Of a DNA stretch of 37,070 bases, positions 8,041 to 15,676 are shown in pieces. Each line of letters begins with the position of its first letter. Within the stretch, counting starts at the first letter, position 1. The notes below the pieces were generated by a model. It worked only from the letters and a program-made list of their open reading frames with translations, had not been told where the DNA came from and did not search any database. Position numbers and translations under genes: made by a program. Source of the stretch: Desulfobacterales bacterium (GTDB lineage: Bacteria > Desulfobacterota > Desulfobacteria > Desulfobacterales > Desulfosarcinaceae); NCBI GenBank assembly GCA_016218685.1, contig JACRDD010000040.1:1-37070 (forward strand), given 5' to 3'.

Positions 8041-8973
8041 GTGCTCCGGCCGCGGGTTCGTCTTTTGATGGGGGCGATTTTGCTTCTCGGCGGCTGCGCC
8101 TGGACCGGCCAGCAGCTCGACCGCCCCCTGCCCGCCCACGTGCCACCCCAGGTTCATCTGCAAGCGGTCCCATTTTACGCCCAGGCCGCATTGCAGTGCG
8201 GGCCGGCCGCCCTGGCCATGGTCCTGCAAGCCGATGGCGTGGCGGCAAGCCCGGAAGCGCTCGCCGAACAGGTCTACACCCCGGGCCGCAAGGGCAGTCT
8301 GCAGCCGGAGTTGATCACGGCGGCCCGTCGGCAGGGTCGCCTGGCCTATCCCATCGAGGGGTTGGATTGTCTCCTGGAAGCGGTGGCGGCCGGCCGGCCG
8401 GTGATTGTGCTGCAAAACCTGGGGTTGAGCTGGCTGCCGCGCTGGCATTATGCGGTGGTGATCGGGTATGACCTGCCCCAGTCCCAGGTCATTTTGCATA
8501 CGGGCAAGAGCGCCCACCGCACAGTGGGGCTTTCCACCTTCGACCGCACCTGGGGCCGGGCCGAACGCTGGGGGCTGATGGTGCTGCCGGCGGGGGAACG
8601 GCCGGTGTGCGCCCAGGAGGCCCCCTATCTGCAAGCGGCCCTGGGGCTGCAACAGGCCGGGCACCTGCCCGAGGCGATCCGGGCCTTCGAGGGCGCCGTT
8701 GCGCAGTGGCCCGCCAGTGCGGCGGCGCTCATGGCTTGGGGCAATGCCCTTTATGCCGGCGGCGACGCGGCCGGTGCGGCCGATGCCTTCGAGCGGGCCA
8801 CGCGCATCGATCCAGCCAACGCTGATGCCTTCAACAACCTGGCCCACGTGCGGGCCGAACTGGGGGCAACGGATGCGGCCGAAGCCGCGGCGCTCCGAGC
8901 CATTGAAATCGGCGGCCCGCAGCGCGCGCTTTATCGCCGGACCCTGGACGAGATCCGGCGGCAACATCCCTGA
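8041..8973 (+). CDS. PA2778-family C39-like cysteine peptidase lipoprotein with TPR repeats
   Basis: This 310-residue protein is probably anchored in the outer membrane or periplasmic face as a lipoprotein. A basic n-region (LRPRVRLL) and hydrophobic stretch end in a lipobox LGGC with Cys19. The peptidase C39-like domain (about 38-190) shows the catalytic Cys53 in LQCGPAALAM and His136 in RWHYAVVIGYD. Residues about 195-305 form TPR-like helices (ALGLQQAGHLPEAIRAFEGA and a second NALYAGGDAAGAADAFERA). The GTG at 8041 is chosen because the later ATG at 8068 would remove the basic part of the signal peptide. It lies 25 bases after the PA2779-like gene, presumably in one operon. The substrate is unknown. 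Confidence 0.75.
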   Translation: MLRPRVRLLMGAILLLGGCAWTGQQLDRPLPAHVPPQVHLQAVPFYAQAALQCGPAALAMVLQADGVAASPEALAEQVYTPGRKGSLQPELITAARRQGRLAYPIEGLDCLLEAVAAGRPVIVLQNLGLSWLPRWHYAVVIGYDLPQSQVILHTGKSAHRTVGLSTFDRTWGRAERWGLMVLPAGERPVCAQEAPYLQAALGLQQAGHLPEAIRAFEGAVAQWPASAAALMAWGNALYAGGDAAGAADAFERATRIDPANADAFNNLAHVRAELGATDAAEAAALRAIEIGGPQRALYRRTLDEIRRQHP

Positions 8974-8997
8974 GCCCCCCCGGGGGGATGGGGTTTT
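8965..8997. terminator. GC-rich hairpin between convergent genes
   Basis: CATCCC at 8965-8970 can pair with GGGATG at 8985-8990, and the C7G6 run between them can also fold on itself. GGGGTTTT follows on the plus strand. It overlaps the stop codons of both convergent genes, which fits a terminator. The T-run is short. Confidence 0.45.
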
Positions 8998-9817
8998 ACT
9001 TCTTCAGGACCAACGGCCGCGCCTGCATGCGCACATCGATCATGTCGGCTTGGGGCTTTTCCAGGGTGTTGGCCACACTTCTTTTGTTTTCCTGCCAATA
9101 TTTCAGCCAGGCGGCAATGTAATCCACGGACGATCCCGGGTTGGCGTTGTAGAGCCAAAAGGCGTGGCCCACGCCGGCCATGGCGGCATAGGTTTTAGGG
9201 GCGCGCAGAGGGATCTGCAGATAAGCCCAGACGCCCATTTCGGCCGGCGCGATGTCATCCAGCTCGCTGGTGAGAATCAAGGTGGCCGCGCTCAAGGTTT
9301 TGGCGGGGTTGGCCATCCAGGGCGAGAGTGCCACGCAGGTCTTGATCTCATCCCCCAACTCGACGGCGGCGTTGATCGCGCCGCCGCCGCCCTTGGAATA
9401 GCCCGTGAGGCCGTAGGCCGCGATCTTGCCGTAGAGCACGCTGTCCGGGTTCCCGTTTTCGGCTTTTAAAATGCCCAGGGCGCTCTTGTGGGCCACCACG
9501 TAGCCATCCACCGAAGCGTTGTCGCCGGCGCTCACCGCGCAGACGACGATATCGGCCCGAGCCAGGCGCTCGGCCAGCCAGAGCACGCCCTCCTTGTAGC
9601 CGCCGTTGCCGTTGGCCAAGGTGGTGGCGGCCACCGGCTTCAAGGCGCCGATGTTGCACGGGTGATAGATTCGGGCGGACTCCCGGACCCCTTCGGGATA
9701 AACCGAGGGGTCCACATCGTAATAACAATCGGTCAACAGTCCGCCCTCGCAGGCCAGCGAAGCCAGCGTGCACACCAGGATGAACGCCGATGCCAGGGCT
9801 CTTTTGATGGATTCCAT
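8996..9817 (-). CDS. Secreted alpha/beta hydrolase, cutinase/polyester-hydrolase-like
   Basis: This 273-residue protein has an N-terminal signal peptide (MESIKRALASAFILVCTLAS) with a nearby Cys23 in a poor lipobox, so it may be secreted or a lipoprotein. The mature domain has the layout of PETase/cutinase-like dienelactone-hydrolase-fold enzymes. The nucleophile is Ser141 in GYSKGGGG, the acid is Asp187 in SELDDIAP and the base is His218 in VGHAFW. Cys31 and Cys54 (DCYYDV and YHPCN) could form a disulfide. The start at 9817 is fixed by GGAGG seven bases upstream. It is a clear paralogue of the next gene upstream. It should cleave an ester, possibly a polyester; the true substrate is unknown. 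Confidence 0.75.
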   Translation of the reverse strand: MESIKRALASAFILVCTLASLACEGGLLTDCYYDVDPSVYPEGVRESARIYHPCNIGALKPVAATTLANGNGGYKEGVLWLAERLARADIVVCAVSAGDNASVDGYVVAHKSALGILKAENGNPDSVLYGKIAAYGLTGYSKGGGGAINAAVELGDEIKTCVALSPWMANPAKTLSAATLILTSELDDIAPAEMGVWAYLQIPLRAPKTYAAMAGVGHAFWLYNANPGSSVDYIAAWLKYWQENKRSVANTLEKPQADMIDVRMQARPLVLKK

Positions 9818-10053
9818 GTTCGCCTCCGGACCCGTTGATGCGCCGCTTCGATCTGCCGCTTCAGGTACCCGTCGAAAAGCAGGCAAGCGCGCCTATCGAA
9901 ATCATGTAACTCTTTTGTTTTTTGTGAATCGAAGCCGAATAAGGACGATTATACCTAAATTCGCACATCGGCGGCGGGTTGCCAAGTGGGGAAAGCCTAA
10001 AGGTGAGATCGGGAAAACCTGAATGTCAGTTACGTCAAAATGGACGCCGGCGC

Positions 10054-10965
10054 TTAAAAATCGGTTATCACCGCAATCGCGCAACCGCCACCACCGCCGC
10101 CGGCACCGCCGCTTTCAGCCGGCGCACCCTGGCCGTCAACGCCTTCGCGCTGCAAGGGCGGGGCATCGAGACGCACGTCGGTCATGTCGGCTTGGGGCTG
10201 CTCCAGGGTGGCCGCGTAGGCGTGGTTTTCTTCCAGCCAGTACTTGAGCCAGGCGATGATATAGTCATCGGCCGAACCCGGGTCCTGGTTATCCCACCAG
10301 AAGAAGTGGCCGACCCCGACCATGCTGGCATAAGCCTTGGGCGTCTCCCCCTGGATCGCTTCATAGGCCCCGCTGCCCATGGAAGGGGGGGCGACGGTGT
10401 CCGTTTCGCAGGTAAGAATCAATGTCGCCGCAGAAAGATGGGCGGTGGGTGCCGGGTTATAGGGGGAAAGGGCGATACAGGTTTTGACCTGCGCCCCCTG
10501 CTCGGAGGCCACGTTGACGGCCGCGGCGCCGCCGATGGAGTAGCCGATGAGGCCGCAGGCGCGGATCTTGCCGGCAAGGGGGCTCTCGCTGTTTTGATTG
10601 GCATAGGTCAGGAGCCCGAGCCCGGTGCGCTGAGCGACCTGATACCCTTGCACCGATGAGTTATCCAGGGCGCTCACGGCGGCGACCACGATGCCGCTGG
10701 CGGCGATGCGTTCAGCCAGCCAATAGAGCCCTTCCTTGTTGCCGCCCCGGCCGCTGGTCAGGGTGGTGGCCGCCACGGTTGCGGTCGATTCGATGGTGCA
10801 GGGGTAGAAGATCCGGGCCGATTCGCGGGCGCCTTCGGGATAGATCGCGGCCTCGACGTCATAGTAGCAATTGCCGCTCGGGTCGCGGTCACAACCGATC
10901 GCGGCGAAACTCAGCGCACAGGCCGCCAGAAGGGCCGACCATATGAGGATGTTTTGCTTTTTCAA
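10054..10965 (-). CDS. Secreted alpha/beta hydrolase, polyester-hydrolase-like, with Gly-rich Cys tail
   Basis: This protein is a paralogue of the downstream gene. The same blocks occur: CYYDVEAAIYPEGARESARI, GYSIGGAAAVN with the nucleophile Ser, CETDTVAPP with the acid and VGHFFWWDN with the base. I place the start at the TTG at 10965 because it gives a clean signal peptide (KKQNILIWSALLAACALSFA) ending at AAIGC, a possible lipobox. An AAGAAG lies upstream. An ATG at 11007 is also open but lies within the SDR coding sequence. Unlike its paralogue, it ends in a Gly-rich run followed by CAIAVITDF, reminiscent of sorting-type tails. It is probably translated with the SDR gene upstream. Confidence 0.7.
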   Translation of the reverse strand: MKKQNILIWSALLAACALSFAAIGCDRDPSGNCYYDVEAAIYPEGARESARIFYPCTIESTATVAATTLTSGRGGNKEGLYWLAERIAASGIVVAAVSALDNSSVQGYQVAQRTGLGLLTYANQNSESPLAGKIRACGLIGYSIGGAAAVNVASEQGAQVKTCIALSPYNPAPTAHLSAATLILTCETDTVAPPSMGSGAYEAIQGETPKAYASMVGVGHFFWWDNQDPGSADDYIIAWLKYWLEENHAYAATLEQPQADMTDVRLDAPPLQREGVDGQGAPAESGGAGGGGGGCAIAVITDF

Positions 10966-10987
10966 GGCATTCTTCTTTATGCAGGCA

Positions 10988-11749
10988 TTAAACCGTAACC
11001 CCGCCATCGACCACCAGCACCTGGCCGGTCATGAATGCGGATGCCTTTGAAGCCAGAAACAGGGCGACCCCGGCGATGTCCAGGGGCTCTCCGATGCGCC
11101 GTAGCGGCGTGGCGTTGATGCGCTCGTTGAGGTAAGCGGGGTTTTCCCAGAGCGCCCGGGCGAAGTCGGTCTTGATCAAACCCGGAGCGATGGCGTTGGC
11201 GCGGATGTTGTATTGACCGAACTCCACGGCAATGTTGCGCACCAGGGCGATTTCGCCGGCCTTGCTGATGCCGTAGGTGCCGATATCCTTGGAACCGCGC
11301 AGACCGGCGATGGACGAAATCACCACGATGGCGCCGTCACGTCGCTGCACCATGCCGGGCAGCACCATGTGGCAGAGCCAGTGGGTGGATTTGAGGTTGG
11401 TGTCGATGATCTTGGCAAAGGCCTCATCGCCGATGGTGGCCGATGGGCCGTGGTGCACGTTGGCGGCGGCGTTGCACACCAGGATGTCGATCTTGCCGAA
11501 ATGGCGGAGGGTCTCGTCCACCAGGGTTTTGAGCTGGTCTTTAAGACCGATGTTGCACGGCAGCGCCAGGGCGAGCTGCTTGCCCCCGGCCGACTGGTTG
11601 ATCTGGTCCGCCACCGCCTGGCAGGCATCGGCCTTGCGGCTGGAAATCACCACCTGGGCGCCCCGCAGGGCCATCTGTTCGGCGATGGCGCGACCGATGC
11701 CCCGGGTGGCGCCGGTGATGATGGCCGTTTTGCCCGTCAGGTCGAACAT
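10988..11749 (-). CDS. Short-chain dehydrogenase/reductase
   Basis: This 253-residue classical SDR has the dinucleotide-binding TGATRGIG near residue 13, the structural NAAA motif, the catalytic Ser in VISSIAG, and Tyr-x3-Lys in TYGISKAGE. The C-terminal VLVVDGGVTV is typical. It should be a soluble NAD(P)-dependent oxidoreductase of the FabG/DHRS4-like group; the substrate cannot be told. It ends just before the two secreted hydrolases on the same strand and begins 66 bases after the bTHX gene, so the four genes may be one transcript. Oxidation of a hydroxy acid released by the hydrolases is a speculative link. Confidence 0.85.
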   Translation of the reverse strand: MFDLTGKTAIITGATRGIGRAIAEQMALRGAQVVISSRKADACQAVADQINQSAGGKQLALALPCNIGLKDQLKTLVDETLRHFGKIDILVCNAAANVHHGPSATIGDEAFAKIIDTNLKSTHWLCHMVLPGMVQRRDGAIVVISSIAGLRGSKDIGTYGISKAGEIALVRNIAVEFGQYNIRANAIAPGLIKTDFARALWENPAYLNERINATPLRRIGEPLDIAGVALFLASKASAFMTGQVLVVDGGVTV

Positions 11750-11815
11750 GCGGTCCTCCTTATGGCGCGGTCGCCGCCGGCCGTTCCCTGGGATTCAGCC
11801 GTTATCGAACAAATT

Positions 11816-11911
11816 TCAAGCTTTGGCTTTTTTGCCCTTTTTCAAACGGGTTTTACCGGTGGTGCCCCGCCAGATTTTGCCGCGTTTGGTGCGGCGATCG
11901 CCTCTACCCAT
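11816..11911 (-). CDS. 30S ribosomal protein bTHX (31 residues)
   Basis: A very small gene, below the usual length cutoffs, encodes MGRGDRRTKRGKIWRGTTGK followed by TRLKKGKKAKA. The first 19 residues match the consensus of ribosomal protein THX (MGKGDKRTRRGKIWRGTYG), a short basic peptide buried in the 30S head in Thermus and other bacteria. An AGGAGG lies nine bases before the ATG, the strongest ribosome site in the region, and the stop is TGA. The remainder is Lys-rich, as expected for an rRNA-binding peptide. It is the first gene on the minus strand left of the riboswitch and lies 66 bases upstream of the SDR gene. Confidence 0.88.
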   Translation of the reverse strand: MGRGDRRTKRGKIWRGTTGKTRLKKGKKAKA

Positions 11912-11993
11912 AAGATTTTCCTCCTTTATGTTTATTGCTCAATCGAAGCGCCCCTCATAACACGCCCTAAAATCGCTGCCAAGTCCAATCTTC

Positions 11994-12021
11994 TTGACAA
12001 TCGCACTCCTTTTCCCATAGG
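11994..12021 (+). promoter_or_regulatory. Candidate sigma-70 promoter for the cobT transcript
   Basis: A perfect -35 TTGACA at 11994-11999 is followed after 16 bases by CATAGG at 12016-12021 (three of six to TATAAT). The predicted start, near 12028, falls right at the beginning of the cobalamin aptamer, which supports it despite the weak -10. Confidence 0.5.
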
Positions 12022-12029
12022 AACCCGGT

Positions 12030-12240
12030 CATTGGTAACGCTTTTGGGTCCCGACCCGGGACAATAGGGAAGCCGGTGCGATGCCGGTGCGGACCCGCCG
12101 CTGTAAACCTGCCCTTTTCCATGATCCGAAAAGGGAACCTTCACGGCCGCGTGCGCCACTGCCGCAATCAACTGCGACGGGAAGGCCGCCGGGAAGGCAG
12201 GCAAGCCAGAAGACCTGCCCAAAAGCGCATGACTTGGTGG
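12030..12240 (+). ncRNA. Cobalamin riboswitch
   Basis: The leader of cobT carries the conserved elements of an adenosylcobalamin-type aptamer. There is GGGAA at 12067, followed by the GCCGGTGCGATGCCGGTGCG segment and CCCGCCGCTGT. Next comes GCCACTG near 12158, GGGAAGGC repeats at about 12179-12198, and a B12 box AAGCCAGAAGACCTGCC at 12203-12219. The outer P1 limits are approximate. With an intrinsic terminator directly downstream, B12 binding is expected to shut off transcription of cobT. Confidence 0.93.
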
Positions 12241-12247
12241 TGATGGC

Positions 12248-12297
12248 AAAGCCCCAGGCTGATGGTTTTTTCATCAGCGTGGGGCTTTTTTATTTTT
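12248..12297 (+). terminator. Rho-independent terminator of the cobalamin riboswitch
   Basis: AAAGCCCCA (12248-12256) pairs with TGGGGCTTT (12280-12288), and CTGATG (12259-12264) pairs with CATCAG (12272-12277). A nearly unbroken T-run (12286-12297) follows. It sits between the aptamer and cobT and is the probable expression platform. The competing antiterminator was not resolved by eye. Confidence 0.88.
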
Positions 12298-12313
12298 CAA
12301 TGCAAGGAGATGC

Positions 12314-13396
12314 ATGATGAGACCCAACAATGTAAACGCAATCGTCGCAGCCATCGGTCCGCTGGATGCGCAGTGGATCGAAAAAGCCCGGGCGCGGACC
12401 GCCCAGTTGGTCATGCCACCCCGGGCCCTGGGGCGGCTGCACGATATCGCCGAGCGCTGCTGCGCCATCCAGGCAACGTTGCACCCCAGCCTGGACCGCA
12501 AGGCGGTGGTGGTCATGGCCGGCGACCATGGCATCGCGGCCGAGGGAGTCAGCGCCTTTCCCCAGGCGGTGACCGGCGCCATGGTGCGCACCTTCCTCAC
12601 CGGCGGCGCTGGGATCAACGCCATCGCCCGGCATGCCGGGGCCCAGGTGTGGGTGGTGGACATGGGCATCATCCCCGACATCGATCCCCAGGGCGTCCCC
12701 GGCGGTCACCAGCTCAAGGTCAGCAAGATCGGGCCGGGCACGGCCTCTTTCCTGCGCGGACCGGCCATGAGCCGGGACCAGGCCGAAGCCGCCCTGCTGG
12801 CCGGCTTTAACCACGCCGCCGATCTGTTCGAAGCCGGCGTGCAGGTCTTGGGCACCGGCGACATGGGCATCGCCAACACCACGTCTTCGGCGGCCATCGG
12901 CGCCGTGCTTACGGGCGCATCCCTGGACGAGATGGTCGGCCGGGGCACGGGCATCGACGACCAAAGCCTGGCGCGCAAAAAGACGGTGATCGCCCAGGGC
13001 ATCGAACGCAACCGGCCCGATGCCGGGGACGGGGTGGAGCTGCTGGCCAAGCTGGGCGGCTTTGAGATCGGCGGCATCGCCGGCCTGATTCTGGCCGGCG
13101 CCTGCTACCGGCGGCCGGTGGTGGTGGACGGCTTCATCTCCACGGCCGGGGCCCTCATCGCCCATGCCCTCTGCCCCCTGGTGAGCGACTATTGCTTTGC
13201 CGGCCACCAATCCGAAGAGCCGGGCCACGGCCTCATGCTGCGCCATCTGGGCCTTGCGCCGATCCTGAACCTGGGCATGCGCCTGGGCGAAGGCACGGGC
13301 GGCGCCTTGGCCATGACCATCATGCAGGGTGCCGTCCGGATGTTTAAAGAAGTGATGACGTTCGAGGAGGCGGGGGTGGCGGAAAAGAACCGTTGA
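12314..13396 (+). CDS. cobT: Nicotinate-nucleotide-dimethylbenzimidazole phosphoribosyltransferase
   Basis: CobT transfers phosphoribose from nicotinate mononucleotide to the lower-ligand base (dimethylbenzimidazole or a related base), giving alpha-ribazole phosphate for cobalamin nucleotide-loop assembly. The 360-residue product is full length. It shows VVVMAGDHGIAAEGVSAFPQ, the FLTGGAGINAIARHAGA block, GTGDMGIANTTSSAA and, near the C-terminus, MRLGEGTGGALAM with the catalytic Glu. There are two adjacent ATGs; AAGGAG at 12304-12309 is better spaced for the second, at 12317. No other cob genes are in the window. Control by the upstream riboswitch and terminator confirms the role. Confidence 0.95.
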   Translation: MMRPNNVNAIVAAIGPLDAQWIEKARARTAQLVMPPRALGRLHDIAERCCAIQATLHPSLDRKAVVVMAGDHGIAAEGVSAFPQAVTGAMVRTFLTGGAGINAIARHAGAQVWVVDMGIIPDIDPQGVPGGHQLKVSKIGPGTASFLRGPAMSRDQAEAALLAGFNHAADLFEAGVQVLGTGDMGIANTTSSAAIGAVLTGASLDEMVGRGTGIDDQSLARKKTVIAQGIERNRPDAGDGVELLAKLGGFEIGGIAGLILAGACYRRPVVVDGFISTAGALIAHALCPLVSDYCFAGHQSEEPGHGLMLRHLGLAPILNLGMRLGEGTGGALAMTIMQGAVRMFKEVMTFEEAGVAEKNR

Positions 13397-13399
13397 ACG

Positions 13400-14053
13400 C
13401 TAACCGTGAAAAGCCGGCAAAGAGAGCGCGAAGAGTGCCAGGTTGCCCAAGGCATGAATCGTGATCGGCACCATCAGGTTGCGGCTGGTTTCAAACGAGA
13501 GGGCAAAGACGATCCCGCCGACCACCTGGGTGGCGGGCAAGCGGTTGAAGTGCAGGATCACGAAGATGGCCGTGCTGAAGACGATGGCGGCCATGATGCC
13601 GTAGCTGCGGAAGAACGAGAAGAGAATGCCCCGGAAGCAGATCTCTTCGGCCAGGGGCGCGATCAGGCCGCCCACGACGAAGAGCAGCAGCAGGTCCATC
13701 TGCCGGTCGGGCAGGGGCGAGCTGATCAAGGCGATGGGATTTTGGCCGGCCAGATAGAGCAACGCCATGCCCAGACCGGCCGCCAGGGCGAACATCAAGG
13801 ACCAGCGCAGCCCCCTGGCCAGGCCCGTGGCCCATGCCCGGGGCTGCCAGCCGATGGCGGCCAGCCCGCCTTCCAACCGGATCACGGCCAGCAGCATGCC
13901 GCCGATCTGGAGCAAGCGCACGGCGCCGACCTTGGCGAAACGCGGCAGGCCGATGCCCGCCAAGGCCCAGCCGGCCAACAGCTCTACGCCGACGACGACC
14001 GCCAAGGCGGCGGCCATGGTCACGGGGCGGATATGGATGGGGTTTGCTGCCAT
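13400..14053 (-). CDS. CPBP-family intramembrane glutamic protease
   Basis: This 217-residue multi-pass membrane protein has the CAAX/CPBP (Abi) signature. PLAEEICFRG carries the paired Glu and Arg, FVILHF provides the second motif His, and IHALGNLALF provides the third motif His and Asn. Such proteins cut or process membrane substrates, and some act as sorting enzymes for C-terminal signals. AAGGAG eight bases before the ATG at 14053 fixes the start, although the frame is open further upstream. The first 34 bases overlap the end of the upstream HEAT-repeat membrane protein gene, so the two are translationally coupled. The substrate is unknown. Confidence 0.8.
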   Translation of the reverse strand: MAANPIHIRPVTMAAALAVVVGVELLAGWALAGIGLPRFAKVGAVRLLQIGGMLLAVIRLEGGLAAIGWQPRAWATGLARGLRWSLMFALAAGLGMALLYLAGQNPIALISSPLPDRQMDLLLLFVVGGLIAPLAEEICFRGILFSFFRSYGIMAAIVFSTAIFVILHFNRLPATQVVGGIVFALSFETSRNLMVPITIHALGNLALFALSLPAFHG

Positions 14054-15543
14054 CCCAATCTCCTTATGGCCCGATAGGCATACCACTGGGTATACCAATG
14101 GCCGGATTGAAGCATCTGTTCCCGAATGGGCGCGATGGCGCGCCGGTCGCCGCGCTCTCCCAAGGCATAATAGGCCTGGCACACCACGTTGGGGTGCGGG
14201 TCCTTGATCAGGGCGAGCAAATCATCGTTAGCCGTCGCTGCGCGGCTATATGCCAAGTCCCGGGCCACCCAGTAGCGCTCCACCACCAGGGGGCTGGCCA
14301 GCAGGGCTTTGTATTGGGGATAGCGGGCCAGATCCAGACGCTGCTTTTCGATGTGGCGCAGGGCCGCCACGCGCTGGTGCCAATGCGCCGCGGAAAGGGC
14401 CGGCCCCACGCTCCCGGACGACAGGGGCTGCGGGCGCGCCCCCAGCATGGGAATGAAAAGCAGCAGGCCGATGCCGGCACAGACCGCCGAACGGACCCAA
14501 ACCAAAACGGCCCCGCGGGCAAAGAGCGCTGCGATTCGGCCGATGGCGCCGTCTACCATTATATAGAGCAGAATCGGAAACCCCACCAATAGCCCCACGA
14601 AGGTCAAGCGCCGGAACGATGCATAGCGGTCCGTGACTTGGGAAAAGCGGGTCAGCCATTGCCGCGGGTCGGCGAGGAACGCCTGCTGGGTGGTCTCCAG
14701 GCGTTCGGCCCTTGGCGACATCAAGATCAGACCGCCATTTTCGGATATCCGGATGGTCACGTCCGCGGCCAATTCTTCCCCAATCGCCACCACATCGTGA
14801 TCGGCCAGCAGGCGCGTCCAACGTTGGACGGCGGCAGCATCGGGCATGGCTTGCAGACGGCCGGTGCGCACTGTCTTCTGGGCGAACGATTTGAAGCATT
14901 CCGCGGCATGCAGCGTATAGCGGTAGTAGAAATCGTTCACCGAACGGCCGACGGTGCTGGAAAGCAGCAATTGATCCCGAATGGTGACAAAAAGCTGTGT
15001 ATTCAATTGGGTGGCCCACATGGCGGTCAACAGCACCAGCGTGAGCAGCGGCACCGGCCAGAGCCGGCCGGCCCGGGCCGGCTCGGGCGACGGCGTCCGG
15101 CGCAAGGCGGCCATGGCCGTGACCAATGGCGTGAAAACAACCAGCAGGGTCGGGAACAGCACCCATCCCTTCAGGTTCACGGCGACCACCAGTGCCGCCC
15201 AGACCGCCGCCGCACTCCAGAGCAACCTCGGCCGGGCGGAAAATAGGCGCTGCCATAAATAGAGGAGCGACCAGGTGGCCAGGGTCAGGCCGATGCCAAC
15301 GCTCAGGGTGAAGAAAAGGCCGCCGCCCAAGGCAGCGCCCCAATCCCGGAGTGTATCGGCAGCCGGTCCGGCGGGCACAGGCAGCCAGCCGGCGTGCTCC
15401 ATGGCCGCCACGCCGCGGCTCAGTCGGCTACTGGTGTCTCTAACGAAAAAGGTGGCAATCAACTGAGTGGATGCCAGGCCGGCGGCCATGGGACCGAGGG
15501 AGCGCCCGCGAATGGAAAGATTTCGGCTCGATGTCATCATGGC
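14020..15543 (-). CDS. Multi-pass membrane protein with C-terminal HEAT-like repeats
   Basis: This protein of about 507 residues has no family I can name. Hydrophobic helices lie near residues 70-100, 108-145 and 160-180. A soluble, probably extracytoplasmic segment of about 130 residues follows (containing FYYRYTLHAAECFKSFAQKT). Two more helices come next (FVGLLVGFPILLYIMV and VWVRSAVCAGIGLLLFI). A C-terminal region of HEAT-like helices ends the protein (LLALIKDPHPNVVCQAYYAL then GERGDRRAIAPIREQML). The start is one of two adjacent ATGs (15543 or 15540) after GGAG. It is coupled by overlap to the CPBP protease gene, which suggests joint function. HEAT repeats usually mediate protein contacts. 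Confidence 0.6.
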   Translation of the reverse strand, partial: AMMTSSRNLSIRGRSLGPMAAGLASTQLIATFFVRDTSSRLSRGVAAMEHAGWLPVPAGPAADTLRDWGAALGGGLFFTLSVGIGLTLATWSLLYLWQRLFSARPRLLWSAAAVWAALVVAVNLKGWVLFPTLLVVFTPLVTAMAALRRTPSPEPARAGRLWPVPLLTLVLLTAMWATQLNTQLFVTIRDQLLLSSTVGRSVNDFYYRYTLHAAECFKSFAQKTVRTGRLQAMPDAAAVQRWTRLLADHDVVAIGEELAADVTIRISENGGLILMSPRAERLETTQQAFLADPRQWLTRFSQVTDRYASFRRLTFVGLLVGFPILLYIMVDGAIGRIAALFARGAVLVWVRSAVCAGIGLLLFIPMLGARPQPLSSGSVGPALSAAHWHQRVAALRHIEKQRLDLARYPQYKALLASPLVVERYWVARDLAYSRAATANDDLLALIKDPHPNVVCQAYYALGERGDRRAIAPIREQMLQSGHWYTQWYAYRAIRRLGWQQTPSISAP

Positions 15544-15640
15544 TCCAACGGTTCTCGATCCAACGACCAGGCCCCATCCTTCGCGGCTGCCAAGAAGCAT
15601 ATAGCCCATTTCCCGGGGCAGGTCAAAGTCGCCTTTCTAC

Positions 15641-15669
15641 TTGACCATGCCGTTAAATCCCCCTATCTT
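15641..15669 (+). promoter_or_regulatory. Candidate promoter of the nucleotide-sugar operon
   Basis: TTGACC (15641-15646) and TATCTT (15664-15669) are separated by exactly 17 bases. The predicted transcription start, about 15676, coincides with the gmd ATG at 15677. There is no clear Shine-Dalgarno before gmd, so a leaderless transcript is possible. Confidence 0.45.
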
Positions 15670-15676
15670 GGGCGCC

